In this document: positions 1 to 11,136 of the stretch, in pieces | How positions within the stretch are numbered: the stretch's first letter is position 1 | Layout of the letters: every line of letters starts with the position of its first letter | Source of the DNA: Takakia lepidozioides | Lineage: Eukaryota > Streptophyta > Takakiopsida > Takakiales > Takakiaceae | Assembly: GCA_030704615.1 (NCBI GenBank) | Contig: CM060732.1 | Location: forward strand, 15,314,001-15,378,000 | Direction of reading: 5' to 3' | DNA: 64,000 nucleotides | The notes under the pieces: model-generated | Databases searched by the model: none | Told to the model about the DNA's origin: nothing | What the model saw: only the letters and a program-made list of their open reading frames with translations | Program-made: the position numbers and the translations under genes

Positions 1-308
1 CCGATATATGCACCATCGTAAATGGAGATCTTTGTTGTGGAGACTCTATGTCCATAGGACTTATCCTCGTAGCTTATGAGAATGTCCCCATAGACTGTTT
101 ACGAGGGAATCCTCTGAGGCCTATATGTACAGCCAATGCAATCCTCGTAGGCCCACTGGCAGCACCTCCAATGATATAGGAAGGTTGTGCTGCTTTTGGG
201 GATGTTCCATGCAAGCGGATACTGCAGATCAACGATTCGTAGGCACCACAGCCGCGCAAGTCCGTCCCCGCAAGGCTGATCATGGAAGCCAAGAAGGTAC
301 TCAAGAGC
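1..308 (-). pseudogene. YDG-family gene, 3' part, cut by window edge
   Basis: Read on the minus strand, this gives a protein similar to four other copies in the window (about 11.1, 12.1, 30.5 and 44.9 kb). Shared marks are W-x-CCQW, then D-x-IG, then VYGDI, then a Lys/Thr-rich strand ending IYDGA. One in-frame stop splits it near position 98, just before the VYGDI block, and the C-terminus lies outside the window. Similarity begins at about 308; beyond that the minus-strand reading no longer resembles the family, so the 5' part has been replaced. I do not recognise the family and assign no function. It is called YDG here only for its most constant tripeptide. Confidence 0.55.
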
Positions 309-455
309 GGACAGGTGGACCCGCCTCTGCTGAGACTGGTCTATCCAATCCTGCAGGAATATGAAAATGTCCCTGACTTGGGCGAGAAGTCCCACGGGGT
401 GAGACCCTTGTTGGGGCAATTGCTGGGATCCCGGCACGCCATCGCCAAGTATTGA
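282..455 (+). other. short unrecognised ORF, possible gene scrap
   Basis: An ATG at 282 opens 57 codons ending at TGA 453-455. The peptide has balanced, protein-like composition (for example EKSHGVRPLLGQLLGSRHAI), and similar-looking coding continues for about 20 codons past the stop before a second stop. It starts where the minus-strand YDG similarity ends, so it may be a piece of another gene joined there. No family was recognised and chance is a real alternative. From 456 to 640 I see nothing else. Confidence 0.25.
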
Positions 456-639
456 CAGGGCTGCCAGGAAGCAAAGAGGGCGCGCAAGGAAGTGGGAGTG
501 TGGGAGGAGAGGAAGTGAGAGGATCTCAGAGCAAGGAACTGGCGTTGCTCGCTCGGTTTGAAACGCAGTGGGTGACGGGGAAATTTGGACAAGTGGCAAA
601 CAAATGCGTAGCATTTAATATGCCCGTACCCGGGAATGA

Positions 640-900
640 GGCGCAGCATTAACTTTGTGGTCGGTTCCATAAAACCGCGTCCCGCAAAACACCTCCCGGG
701 GGGAGATGGCGCCAACATGTTCATCCAAGTCCATCCCCTTGATGGAAAAACGGCGCCCAATTTGCATGATGGGGGGTTTGGATGGAGTCATCTCGGGGGT
801 AGGGATGGACAGGTGGCACTCCAAGTCCATCCCCCGGATGGAAAAACGCCGCCGAATTTCCATCCGAGGGGGCTCGGATGAAGTCGTTGGGGGCAATGAC
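640..900. repeat. two near-palindromic GATGGAAA...TTTCCATC units
   Basis: Two units of the same design lie about 110 bases apart (about 729-772 and 828-872). Each starts CAAGTCCATCCCC, then GATGGAAAAACG around a GCGCC or CGCCGCC core, then AATTTCCATC or a close variant. Similar units lie upstream of the YDG copy at 45.9 kb and at 40.06 kb. They therefore look like a dispersed motif associated with YDG 5' flanks. The open frames here are by-products of the repeat. Confidence 0.55.
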
Positions 901-1040
901 GCAATGGCGTGAGCGTTGCGCGTGAGCGCGCGAGCGTACGCTCACGCAGGAGTGACGTGGCGTGAGCGTCATGTCGGCATGCTGATGTGGTGGTAAATGA
1001 TGACGTGGCACTGTCCGTCATCTGCCACGTCAGCATTAAC
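901..1040 (-). repeat. GTGAGCG-rich terminal region of MULE-1
   Basis: This segment is full of GTGAGCG and its complement, including CGAGCGTACGCTCACG. The same kind of sequence, with a perfect GTGAGCGTACGCTCAC palindrome, lies downstream of MULE-2 at 19.12-19.24 kb, again on the 3' side of the transposase. Shared position and composition suggest that it is the 3' end of this element type. No matching inverted repeat was found on the 5' side, so the element boundary is inferred. Confidence 0.45.
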
Positions 1041-1485
1041 ATGCACCGCCTATAACCGTGGATGGTCCTATGACCGTGGAATTAATGCAGGGAATCTTGC
1101 CTAAATAGAATCAAGACGAGCGTTGAGGCCTACAATTGCAGCATCCAACATTGTGCAATTACAAATGCTTGTTTCACTTTTACAATTACGAGGACAAAAA
1201 ATATCCTCACAAAGTGTGCACCATAAAGGCTGCCACGGGAAGACCTTCCTCCCTCCTCAAATAACAATGAGAGTTAGGATCATCTTCAAAAGATGATTGT
1301 AGTGCATAGCGACAGCAAGACATGTAGACTTCGAACGGTGCAATGACAAATGTGCACTACCTAAAAGTTGTCACTCAGAGCTCACTCCGTATAGTTGGAG
1401 GCCATATCATTGCACCGCCGACGAATTGATGTGAATTACACATTTCAAATCATGGTCGTCCACATACCACATTGCATAGTTGATG
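1041..1485. other. MULE-1 3' non-coding flank
   Basis: About 445 bases between the GTGAGCG-rich end and the last MULE-1 codon. It is AT-richer than its surroundings and has no open frame or repeat that I can name. It probably contains the 3' untranslated sequence of the transposase transcript. Confidence 0.4.
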
Positions 1486-4400
1486 CTACCCATGTGTTGT
1501 ATCCTGCTGCAAAAGAGTATCGACCTCGTTGAAACTCATAGTGGCCTGGTGAATGAAGTTGTCACGTTTGGGATCGCAAACCATCCTCTTCAAAAATATG
1601 AAATACAAATGTTTGCAGGGTATGAATTTACCTCTCTTGCCCAAACTGGTTGATAGCATATTCACAAAATCATGACATGTGCAATTGGGGAAATTGGAAA
1701 CCGTGATGTCGTAGGTCCTGTCATGAACAGCAGATGTGGAAGTGATGATTGTGAATACCTGACCATATCCTGGATCGGGTACTTCCGTGGTGCTTCCAAC
1801 ACGAGCTTGGAGCATTCTTGCGGACTCCACTTTGCCAAAGTGTTCAGCGGTTGGAGGGAAACGCCGAACGAGCTTTCCATCTCGTTTGGTTGGCCACAAG
1901 TCAGGATTTGCCGGGGGGACCCGGGAGGACGCAGAAGTAGTAGCACATGCATGGAGTTGGGGTTGTCTCACAAGGGAAAAACCTGCCTCCTCCAGCATTT
2001 CAATCTCCTGAAAGCTGAGATGTGTTCCCACCTTCACGGGCCAAACGGTTGGAGGAGATGGCTTCATCACTACGGAAGGACGCACAGTTCCATGCACACA
2101 TCTGGCACAATCATCTGCGCAGAACCAGAACTTGTGGTTCTTGGCTTCTGGTTGACCGTATGGACGCATCAAGCCCATGAAAGTCGGAGCAGGAGTTCGG
2201 GCACCACCTCTGGATATAGATGAAGTGCACTTCTCAAAATTAGTTGCCCTGATCGCTGTACATTTCACACGAGACCCTACACTTGTGCGTTCTATGTGCC
2301 AAACGTGGTCGAGGCATGCGGACTCAAGCACATCAAGGGGGTTGTTTCTCTCCTGCACCATTTCAGTGGCACTGTTTGATGCTGGAGCTTGCCGTCGTGT
2401 TGGAGGTTCCGGACATGGAGCTGTCATGCAGGGGAACACGAGGCTTCGAGAAGTTATCACGGTCTGCCCTGTAGGAATCTGAATCCGAAACAGGTGGAGT
2501 GTTCAATTTCCTCTTACAGGAGCCGAATCTCTCCTCCCCTTCAAGATGTGGAACTCTAGAAACAAGTGGCGTTCCCTGGGCATACATGCTCACCACCCGT
2601 GCTATCTTGATTGGATCCCCAGATCTGTTTGCAGCACGCAACATCAACTCCCATTTGTCCGGACCCTTGCCACCAACCCCACCTCGTAAGAAATCACGGT
2701 ATCGGGTTTGTGTTGCAAGGCACGTATCAAATCATCTGTTGTTGCCACATACAAATCCCGACCTCGTTTCCCAGACTGCTGCAACCATGCGTTGTGCACA
2801 GTTTCTGCCAAATTGCAAGATGGCATATCCGCCATTTCCTCAATGGACATGTTCTGCAAAGTGCATAACCACACTTCAAAACAGTGAACAGAAAACAACA
2901 TAAAGAAAGCGAGGACACAATAAAATGGAAAGCAAATGTATGAAAAAGCAATAAATATAAGCCTCGTACCAATGGCATGGCTGCTCCCCACTGTCTATAC
3001 CGGAAGTGCCAAAACGCCAGCCAATCTTCCAATGCTCTCATACTCTCAAGTGATGCAGCTCCAGAAGATAACCACCAGGCACGAATTGTCTGGAACAAAG
3101 TGTCCGCCTCCTTCATTGTTCTAACATCTTTGTACTCTTTGCACAATTTACGGTGCTGAGTCTGCATCTCTGGTTTGATGTCCGACTTTGTATGTTTTTC
3201 CAGAGATTGTGTCCAATGGAATAGACATGTACGCTCTCTTCCTCGCATTGGCACTTTTGGGTCGCCCGATCCGAAGACAATACGAACAGCATTGAAATTT
3301 GCTTGAGCACTATCCGCCATGAAACCTGCAAAATTTGGAGATGGCAGCCCATGGTAGCCCATGACACGTATCAGGGAATTCCACATGAGCTTCTGGGATT
3401 CCGTATCCTCGGATTGCATGTCACAAACTGCAATTGTCATAACTCGTTGGTACACTGGATCGTAGACATGACAAGCCATTGTTGTCCAATCCTTCACTCG
3501 TTTCACATGATCAAACATAAGAAAACAGTTCTGCAAGTCCCCAGTCTTCTGCATCCGCTTCACGAGGCTAACCCCACTGCCCTCCCCAACAGTCGACATT
3601 TTGAAAAGAAAAACTTTGATGACACCTTGACCTGGGAATACATTGTCCTGGATGTAATCGTACTTGCTCACTCGTTTCAATTCCAAAATATTGTCTATGT
3701 AGCCTCTGATCCCAGAGCCCATTCTCAATGCATTGATCTGATGTCGAATGTTCGGTGAACTTAAAGTGGAGAAATGATCCATGACCAGGTCCAATGCTGC
3801 ACCGTCAAGTTTAGTCCCCACAGAATCCCCTTCACTCAAAATATGGCTTTCCAAGAAGGACTTGCTTGCGCCAAGAGCAATTGCAGATGTTGTTGCGGAT
3901 GGGTTTCTCCCGAACTCCTGTTTAATCAACCTCGATACTGTCTCAACACTCTCCCTGTAATCCCCCTTCGAGACAGGATGGTTATGGAATCCGAAATGCA
4001 CACAAGCTCTTGTCATTGTTTTCAAACGGTGGACAACATAGTACATTCTTGCTCCGCAGAGCGCCAAGCAGGATGGCGCAAGTTTGCAGAATTTGCAGAC
4101 GAAAGTGTTTGCCGGTGGAGGGGCAGTCCCAGGCTGAAATGGATTTTCCGCCAGACCCTCCCATTCGCTTTGATTATGAACCCCAGACTGAAGAAAGTGT
4201 CTGCAATTCAAATTATCACACCTAAGGTGTCCATTGCAAACTGTCCTCCTGAAAACAAGCTTGTCATCATTCTGAATATTGGATGTTTTTGTTCTGCACC
4301 ACGGGTGCCCGTCGTGTTTCTTGTCCATTCCATGCATCATGATTGTTACACCTCCAACTCGCGGAGGAGGAGGCAGCTCAAATAGGATATCGCCATCAAA

Positions 4401-4983
4401 AGTCTCCGGCAAGAACTTCACAGGCACCTGCTTCAAAGATTCCCAATCAGTTCCCCGCAACTCACTTTTGAATCCAGCCATTCTTCCCATCGCCCGCAAT
4501 TTTGGAATGACACTACAAATCTCTTCTTCATCAGCTTCTCCAACCACAGTAGGAAGGACTGGATTTGGAATTTCACTTATGTCATCATCGGAAGAATCTG
4601 AAAGCTCAACGATTGGAGTGGAGGACGTCTGTTCTTTTTTCACCACCACCTCCCTCTTGTCTTCAACGACCGAAGCAGCAGTCTCGGGCGTCACATATGA
4701 CCCAAGGGACTTTCGCCGAGGCTCTCCAAGTACTCTGTATCGACCAGGGACGCACTCTCCACTGGCTGATATGAGCCGTCTCATCACGGTTTTGGAAAGA
4801 GTATTTCAACAACTTCCCTTTAAGATCGTACACATCTTTCTCCAAAAAGATGGAGCCATTCTGCAACTGAAAACGGGTAGCCAAGACATGTTCCAGAACA
4901 ATTGCAAATCCATTGTCAAGGACTTCCTGGGAGAACTCCACTGGTTTGTCGTCAGAAAAGAACTCCGCTTCAGAGGAAGCCAT
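1486..4983 (-). pseudogene. MULE-1: Mutator-like DDE transposase with SWIM finger, frameshifted
   Basis: The protein would cut and paste its own element. The ATG at 4983 opens an N-terminal domain (FFSDDKPVEF...). Next come a Ser/Asp run (VELSDSSDDD) and a Cys/His region containing DGHPWC and HFGFHNHP. The catalytic core follows, with candidate Asp residues in FDHVKRVKDW or AVCDMQSED, then GFMADSAQANFNAVR and a C-x2-H (CLFH). The C-terminus has a SWIM finger (CTCHDF...CKHLYF) and ends at 1486. An intron with GT-AG ends occupies 2854-2969. Compared with MULE-2, one extra base near 4760 and one missing base near 2728 break the frame, and there is another frame change near 2450. MULE-like is my best family call; a related DDE lineage is possible. 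Confidence 0.75.
2854..2969 (-). other. intron in MULE-1 transposase
   Basis: On the minus strand the exon ends after an ATG-CCA-TTG triplet run, followed by GTACGAGG. The intron is T-rich and ends CTTTGCAG before AAC-ATG-TCC. The same position is interrupted in MULE-2 (17290-17382), and a related one in MULE-3 (58366-58448). At 116 bases it is not a multiple of three, so a frame read through it is lost. Confidence 0.7.
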
Positions 4984-5685
4984 CTTCCTTCCTCGCGTAT
5001 GTTTGTACCTTGCTATCGCAGATCTAGTGTAAATCGGTTTACTGATGTCTCCAGAACACAGTTGAAGAACGAGCAGAGAATATGGCGGAGGAAGCTCAGA
5101 CAACGACTGTGCATATTATGTTATTATTTCCAGATATGCAGCCATCCATTTTAATTACTTTTCTTGTGGCCCCAGTGGTCAGAGTATCCCTAGGAGCAGT
5201 GTTGGCAGCTGTTAAACCATTAACCAGAACCTCATCAATAAACCCAATAACAAAGCCGACTTCCTGGAAGCATGCCACAGGATCTGAGGATGGGATTGCA
5301 GATTAAGTAAATGTATCTTTATACTACTACCAATGATCATGCGCACCTGGAAAGTTCCAAATGTGAAACGAGTGTGGGGTTTGGCTAACAAGGATGACCG
5401 TGTATGATATTCCAAGATTTGTCATCAAACTCTCGTTCATTTACATTTATTTGTGTAAGACTGTGCGCCAAGATTTCTGGGATTCGCTATTATTTTTAAA
5501 TATTGAAACCGTTCTAATAAAGAACACGCCGTTTATTGTGGGCGACACACGTCAGACATCCATAACTGAATACGAATAGCTGTACACCAATTGCTGGCAT
5601 GTGCACTAATAAGGGAACGACTATGTGTAACAGTCACGCGAGAGGGAATCCAATGCTTCTATAGACAAGCAACAACGCAAGCATT
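4984..5685. other. MULE-1 5' flank, non-coding
   Basis: About 700 bases between the MULE-1 start codon and the broken end of the gypsy gag fragment. It is AT-rich, with no convincing frame, and no terminal inverted repeat matching the 3' GTGAGCG region was found. It should hold the MULE-1 promoter, but I could not pick out a clear TATA element. Confidence 0.35.
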
Positions 5686-6875
5686 ACGTAAGGCGCCAGT
5701 TTCCTGATACAACTCACAAGAAAATTTGCCTTACCTTGCAAGTCCTGGCGACCACTGCTTCCACTAAGCGACTGATGGTATCTTCCGACAGCTCTGTGGT
5801 CGCCCGAGTCATGTTCAATTGCCGAGGCTTCGTGCATTTCTTAGCCATGTGCCCGGGCTCCCCGCAATTGAAACACACTCCATCAAAGGTCGCCTTCTGT
5901 CCACCATAGGCCGCTCCACCCGTTTTTCCTTTCGAAGCACCGGGTGCCGCCTTGACTTGTGATGGCCCTCCCTTCGATTTCCACGTGCCATTGTTGCCGC
6001 GTGGCCTATCCCACTTCTTTTCCGGTCGGAAGGAGTCACCTTCCCGCCGGGTCTTCTTGTGGTTTAGCTCCGTACGGCCTTGTCTTTCACCCCTAGGGAC
6101 ATCCGAGAAACATTCAGCCCTCTCAATTGCCTCGTTCAAAGTCTTAGGTGGCTTCTCCTCCAACTTCCGCCTGGCCCATGAGGCCAGTCCTACCACAAAG
6201 TTGAAGACCATTTCTGGTTCTGCCATGTCCGCGACTTTGAGCAACAGCACATTGAAGCCTGGACATATCCCCGAATGTCATCTGTTTGGACGCCAGCGGG
6301 CCAGGACGCGTTGAGGGGCACAAATTGCCTCTTCATCAATTCCTTGAACCCACTCCAGTTCAAGGTTTCCGGGCTTGGACCTCGGTCGTGAAGGCGTTTC
6401 TGCCACCATTGTTGAGCATAGCCCCTCAAATAGGTGGGAGCCACTTCCACCCGATCCTCGTCACTCAACTTGGCCGCCGGAAGTACTGCTCTAGCTCCAA
6501 GAGCCAGGTGTTGAGTGCCTTCCAATTTTGGACGCCCTCGAAGGTGCCGGGTTCCTTAGGCTTCATCTTAAACTTTGCCTTAGTGGAAGTGGCATTAGCC
6601 GCCTTCAACACGTCTTTCAACGTCCCGCCAAATTGCGCCAACAACCCTTCCCAAAAGGCTGCCGGCATGGGAGGCATCTGTTGGTCGGTCGGAGCTCTCA
6701 GGGATTCCTCAAGCTCCGACTCATCAGATTCCTCCCGCTCTTGAGCGGCCTCGTTTTTGGAAACATGCATCGCTTCCTCAAATGGCCGCCTCGGTAACAC
6801 GTCGCCCCCATCGGGCTCACTAGGATCATCATCTTTTGGGCCGTTCCGCTTTCGCTTTGGCTTGCCCGACCCCAT
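5686..6875 (-). pseudogene. gypsy family G1 gag (copy A), truncated and frameshifted
   Basis: Gag is the structural protein of the retrotransposon particle. It reads from ATG 6875 ([10 protein letters not shown]) and matches the longest copy at 47376. It has an acidic, Lys-rich N-terminus, the QQWWQKRL capsid-type region, and a zinc knuckle [14 protein letters not shown] near 5860. Frame changes occur near 6500 and 6270. Similarity stops at about 5686, shortly after the zinc knuckle, so protease, RT and integrase are absent. Its LTR and PBS lie just upstream in the correct orientation. Confidence 0.8.
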
Positions 6876-6916
6876 GATGAGGCCAATCCCAAGGACGATC
6901 GCGTACTGAACTCTAA

Positions 6917-6928
6917 GCTCTGATACCA
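6917..6928 (-). promoter_or_regulatory. primer-binding site, gypsy G1 copy A
   Basis: The minus strand reads TGGTATCAGAGC two bases inside the LTR end. This is the usual plant retrotransposon site, complementary to the 3' end of initiator methionine tRNA. It shows that 6931-7656 is the 5' LTR. Confidence 0.8.
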
Positions 6929-6930
6929 AG

Positions 6931-7656
6931 TGTCGCGCACCTCACTTCGGTAAGCTCCCCCTCAAGTCATAGTTACTCGCTTGATGCGCACACCTAACTC
7001 CCAACCTGGCCGCCGGGCCAACTTGGAGCTCTGGCTGCTCACCGGGGCATAACGGTCCCCCTTTGATCTCCCAAAGAACCCTCCAACGGTTTGGAACCAG
7101 CGGAATTCCCTTTGGTAGTTGGCGGTCCGGAACAGCTCCCCACTCTTTGGTCGCTTTCCGGCTCGCTCGCTTACTCACTAGTTTTTGGTCACCAACGGGC
7201 TTGCACCGTTCTCGGGGTTACTACTCCCTATATATACTTCTGTAGCTGTCCGCGGGGGTTTCACAAACAACCATGCCATTTTATGGCGAACCACCACGAA
7301 CACCCTCGACTCCCGGTGATGAGTCGCGGTGAGTCTTGGCCCACCCACCACGGCCCCTATGGACCGTGATGAGTCCCAAGACTCCCCACGACTCCCACCA
7401 CGAGGTCTCCGCCCCAGGGTGAGTCCTATGCCACCCCCACTAAGACCCGCTAAGCTACCACCACCCCCTTGTGGAGCCACCCCCACCGCAACCCGGTGTG
7501 CGGGGCTCCACCTAGTGAGCGCCTCCGCCTCCTTGAGTGCCTTGGGCACTCAAGGGTGCTTCAGCCCCCCATACCTATCGCTGCCACTGCCCCCACCACA
7601 GGGGCAGCCCCTCTTGTGTCCCGACCCCTCTGCCCTCAAGGCAAAGGGCCACCACA
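6931..7656 (-). mobile_element. gypsy family G1 5' LTR (copy A)
   Basis: A 726-base LTR in minus orientation. It starts TGTGGTGGCC..., a variant of the family start TGTCGCGGCC, and ends GTGCGCGACA. Inside are a C-rich stretch, a CTTGAGTGCCCAAGGCACTCAAG-type inverted repeat and a TATATATA box near 7221. Four other copies of this LTR lie in the window. It abuts the last recognisable exon of a multi-exon gene at 7657, so the retrotransposon has probably interrupted that gene. Open frames across the LTR are Pro/Ser-rich artefacts. Confidence 0.8.
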
Positions 7657-10600
7657 GCCAGGCTTTTGAAAATCCCATCTTCACCTTGCGGAACCGACCA
7701 TCTCACCTCCGTTGGCTCGTCGTCCTCCATGTCTGCATCGCTCTCATCCGCTGAATCACATATGAACTTTCGCACCCGTCTACTTGTCTCAGCTGTTGCC
7801 AACTCTTTCCTTATCCTTTTGTCCTCCCTAGCCCTCTCCAAAATCTGCTCTACTTTACTGGGATTCTCACATCGTCTAATCGCTGTATTTGCGAGTTTAG
7901 CTGCATAACTAGGAAGGGAGTAGTCCTTCACCGGGCTCGTCATGAAGTCGGCCCTCGCAAAGAACGGGACATTCTTCCTAGCAGGAAGTGTAGGCCCTAC
8001 ATGTTCGACCCGGATCCTGGAATCATGCACATAACAATCACCAACGAGACCAATGAGAACCACAGTCCGGAAATGCGTTTGACAAAAAATCACCCAGAAG
8101 GCTTTGCAAACTTACAATGTTTGCACTCACTCGTATTCCAGGTTCTCCTCGGCATCAATGTCCACTGTCTCTTCCTCCGACTCCGACGAATCCGAGGAGT
8201 CCTTGGCTTCGATGGGAGCCTTCACATTCCGTTGCAGCCCTTCGAGATGGGATCCCCAGACGGATGTGTCCTCCTTGTAGGCAAAGAGGTGCCGGTCAGA
8301 AAACCGCCCAGCCCACATTGAGGCACCTGTAACAATGCCATCCACTGCTGCATCTCCGAATGCACATGCTTGTCATAGTGTGTTTTGATCTGCTGAAGGA
8401 ACTCAGAACCAAGTCCAGGATCTACTATTCTAAGTTGCTTTCCAAAGGCGGACATCAATTTGGTTCTTCGCATTTCAAACTCCTTCTTTATTGCAGCTTC
8501 CACACCCTTTGATGTCCTTAGTTCCTCTGGTGTAGTGCGGTAATATTCGGATTTTCCCTTCTCAGCTGCCTCTGCCAGTTCTTGCTGCATTGATTCAAGT
8601 AGTGATTAGCTCCGAATGGACTACAAACATGTATTCGAAAAGTAAACAGAGTACAGACTCGGGCTTACCGCATACATGTACTCCAGAAACGCCTCTCGTG
8701 TCAAAGAATACCAAGTGCCTGCAGCTCTTCCTGTTTTGCACTTCTTGATGATATTGGGTGGTAGTACTGTCCGAAAATCATCCAGCTTCATCAGACCAAT
8801 CCTCTGAATTCGGAATAGTGTGTGAACCAAGCTTGTTGTCACATGCGATTTCTCTGTCGATCTGCAAAAACATTGGAAACATTGCATTCCTTAACACTGT
8901 TTTTTGAGGATTAATAAGACACTACAGAGGGAATGAAATCTCCTGGATGACTTACTTGTTCACGTCGTGCATAGCTGTAAGAAGCCTAGCGATGTCGTTT
9001 CCAGGATCCAAAACCATTGCCTCCACAGCAACATGCTTGTCTTTGTCTTTCGCATGGTGTTTCTGAATGTATTCCATCCATGCCAGCAATCGGTGATTGT
9101 CGTCCCAGACGTAGAACATGTGGTTGCAGAATTGCTGGGTGTTCTTTCCCATGATGAGGCCCAGCTAGAACTCCTCATTGGCATCTTTCTAGCACTCATC
9201 CCAGTTATCACTGATCTCTGGAGACACTAATGTGCTTTTCCCATTTATATCCGTCAGTGACACATAAAAAACTTGTGCACCAAGTCTATATCCATGCACA
9301 AAATCACTCTCCAATTTTGTTATGTCATGGGAAAGAGGTGGACGCACAACAAGCATTGATATCATCCGGCACAGAGGGATGTCCAGACGCCCTCCAGATA
9401 CAAGCATGTCCCTTATAACCTCCTGAGAGTTTACCTTCTGGAATGACATGAGTTCTTTCACCTTGTCAAGGTAGTGCACTTCAGATTCATCTGCTTCATC
9501 TGTATTCTCTGAGTTTTTTGCGGACTCGTCCCCATCTCCAGATCCTTTCCCCTCTGATCCTGTAGGCTTCGACCTCACAGTTTTCTGCACGATGTCATTC
9601 AGTTCTGACTGAGTAATTTGCAAATAGTGAATGGCGGTAATGACCATCACTCTGTCTCAAAGAAACTCACTATGAATGGTGTGAAACAATTCAGCACAAT
9701 CTACACAAGCAAAGCTGATACTGCCGTATTCAAAACAAAAGCGAGAGCGATAGCGAACGGCGTTAACGACAATCACAAAAGATAACGACCTGCCGGATCG
9801 GTGTTGTGTAATGACATCTATGTGCAAGTGATTGGCGGCAATGACATTCAGTATAGTTTAGGGCGGACAGTAAGTGCAGATTATTCAGATTGACTCCACT
9901 GTGATTACCGTCGCCAGCATGGGAAGAGGAAGGACTGCTTGTAAGGCAATCAGACAGACTGTATGGTCTGAACAACGATGATTGACGGTATGCCGACCCT
10001 CACTCTCTCTTCAAACACATAGGTACATAAATCTCATGAGGAGAATTGAATGGCGTTAACGACGCTCGCAATTCAGTAGTTCCTGCTAAAGAAGGGAAGA
10101 GGAAGGACTCCTTGAAAGGCAATCAGACAGACTGTATGATCTGAACAACAGTGAATGACGGTACCGATAGTCACCCACTCATTGTGCGGTAAACCCTTAG
10201 CAGAGGAGTAGAAAGCAAATCACCGTTGTGATGGTCGGTAGCGACAATCCCTGTCTGGGACATTCCACTCAATCTCTACGCAGATCTTCAACAATGAAAT
10301 GTAAGTTAGAGAAAACTTACTGGCGCCTTCTTAGGTTTTGAAATTGGATCCCCTTCTGCAGCTTTCCTCTTCCCTCTCACATCTGTTGGAATTTCTGTCT
10401 GCTCTAGGGTTTCTGGACCTTCTCCCGGTTCGGCGTTCTTCGTGCTTCCACCTCCTTCAGTGTCCCTACGAATCATCTCTGCATCCACAGGCTGGCGCAC
10501 TCTTATCGCCGTCTGTGTCACAGCCGCTGCCTCAGTCTCCGTCTGCTCTTGTGAATCAGTCTCCGCGTTCACCTGCTGCCTTGGCCCTGTGTTCTCCAAC

Positions 10601-10716
10601 AAACGACGCCTCGTCATTTGCTCTCTTGCTCTGCGTCTCTCTCTAAGGGAAGTAAAATAAAGAGACTTTCTTCTCTTTCGTATTGTAGAAGGAACCCTCT
10701 CCAGCTTGACTACCAC
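7657..10716 (-). pseudogene. multi-exon gene, copy 1 of the PFFAR/methyltransferase-like family, core missing
   Basis: Minus-strand exons with GT-AG ends: 10321-10716 (basic, then Glu-rich; start unclear, first ATG 10617), 8956-9608, 8669-8861, about 8327-8584, 8131-8326 and 7657-8016. The last two match copy 2 at 34115-34316 and 34437-34881, with the same splice phases: GASMWAG...SDRH, an acidic tail, then NVPFFAR...FM, SYAAKLA and EVRWSVPQGED. The block of copy 2 with motif IV-like and motif I-like segments is absent, and only its acceptor remains at 8327. Exon 2 carries two TAG stops near 9170 and 9150. The 3' end is cut by the G1 LTR. The N-terminal exons (for example HMFYVWDDNHRLLAWMEYI) were not recognised. 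Confidence 0.55.
9609..10320 (-). other. large intron of copy 1 with an internal direct repeat
   Basis: A 712-base intron opening GTAAGTTTTC and closing ATTACTCAG on the minus strand, phase 0 on both sides. Within it, a segment of about 75 bases (about 9918-9992) is repeated at about 10093-10167. Both copies carry GGGAAGAGGAAGGACT and AATCAGACAGACTGTATG, and a shorter GGCGTTAACGAC word occurs near both. The period is about 175 bases. No gene is seen in it. Confidence 0.5.
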
Positions 10717-10744
10717 TCTCTCTCTAAGCGCGAAAAGTAGAAAA

Positions 10745-11136
10745 ACGCAGTGACTCCCGATTAATACTCTTTCTTTAAGAGTGCCGCAGTGCGCTTGGCT
10801 CCGCCATGGCCCGCAAGCGGGCTATCATGGCATTCTCTCAAGAGGCTATCTCCGATCCCTCCCTTCGGTACGTAGAGACGCTTTTGCTTATACCGGAGCA
10901 GTCCATTTTGCAAGTGGAACTGCGATTTAACCCCCATCCTCAAGTCCTGCATCATGGACTTCGCCAGCTCATCCTTCCGGCAAGCCTTCCGGATCTTCCT
11001 TTGGAGCGCCGTCTCGCCCTTGTACACCAACAAGAGCTGCTGCTTTCTACTTAAAGCATCGGCCACCACGTTGTCTCGTCCCGGTTTGTACTGGATATCC
11101 ACGTCGAACACCGCCAAAGTATCTTGCCACCTAATA
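10745..11136 (-). pseudogene. gypsy G1 fragment: RNase H end and integrase zinc region
   Basis: Minus-strand reading has RWQDTLAVFDVDIQYKPG, the VADALSRKQQ end of RNase H, and the start of the integrase zinc-binding domain (LLRECHDSPLAGHGGAKR). It matches 50340-50715 of the longest G1 copy. It is a bare internal fragment with no LTR, ending at 11137 inside the 3' end of a YDG copy and near 10760 beside the copy 1 gene. It shows that pieces of the element have been joined to other sequence without a normal insertion. Confidence 0.75.

Noticed and set aside
3774-4385. 203-residue plus-strand frame and similar ones opposite MULE-1
   Set aside because: Antisense shadow of the transposase; no domain and no match to the other MULE copies in that frame.
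7329-7754. Pro/Ser/Leu-rich open frames over the G1 LTR, also at 29333-29924, 42471-42807, 46588-46967 and 60713-61396
   Set aside because: They come from the C/G-rich LTR sequence on both strands and carry no domain.
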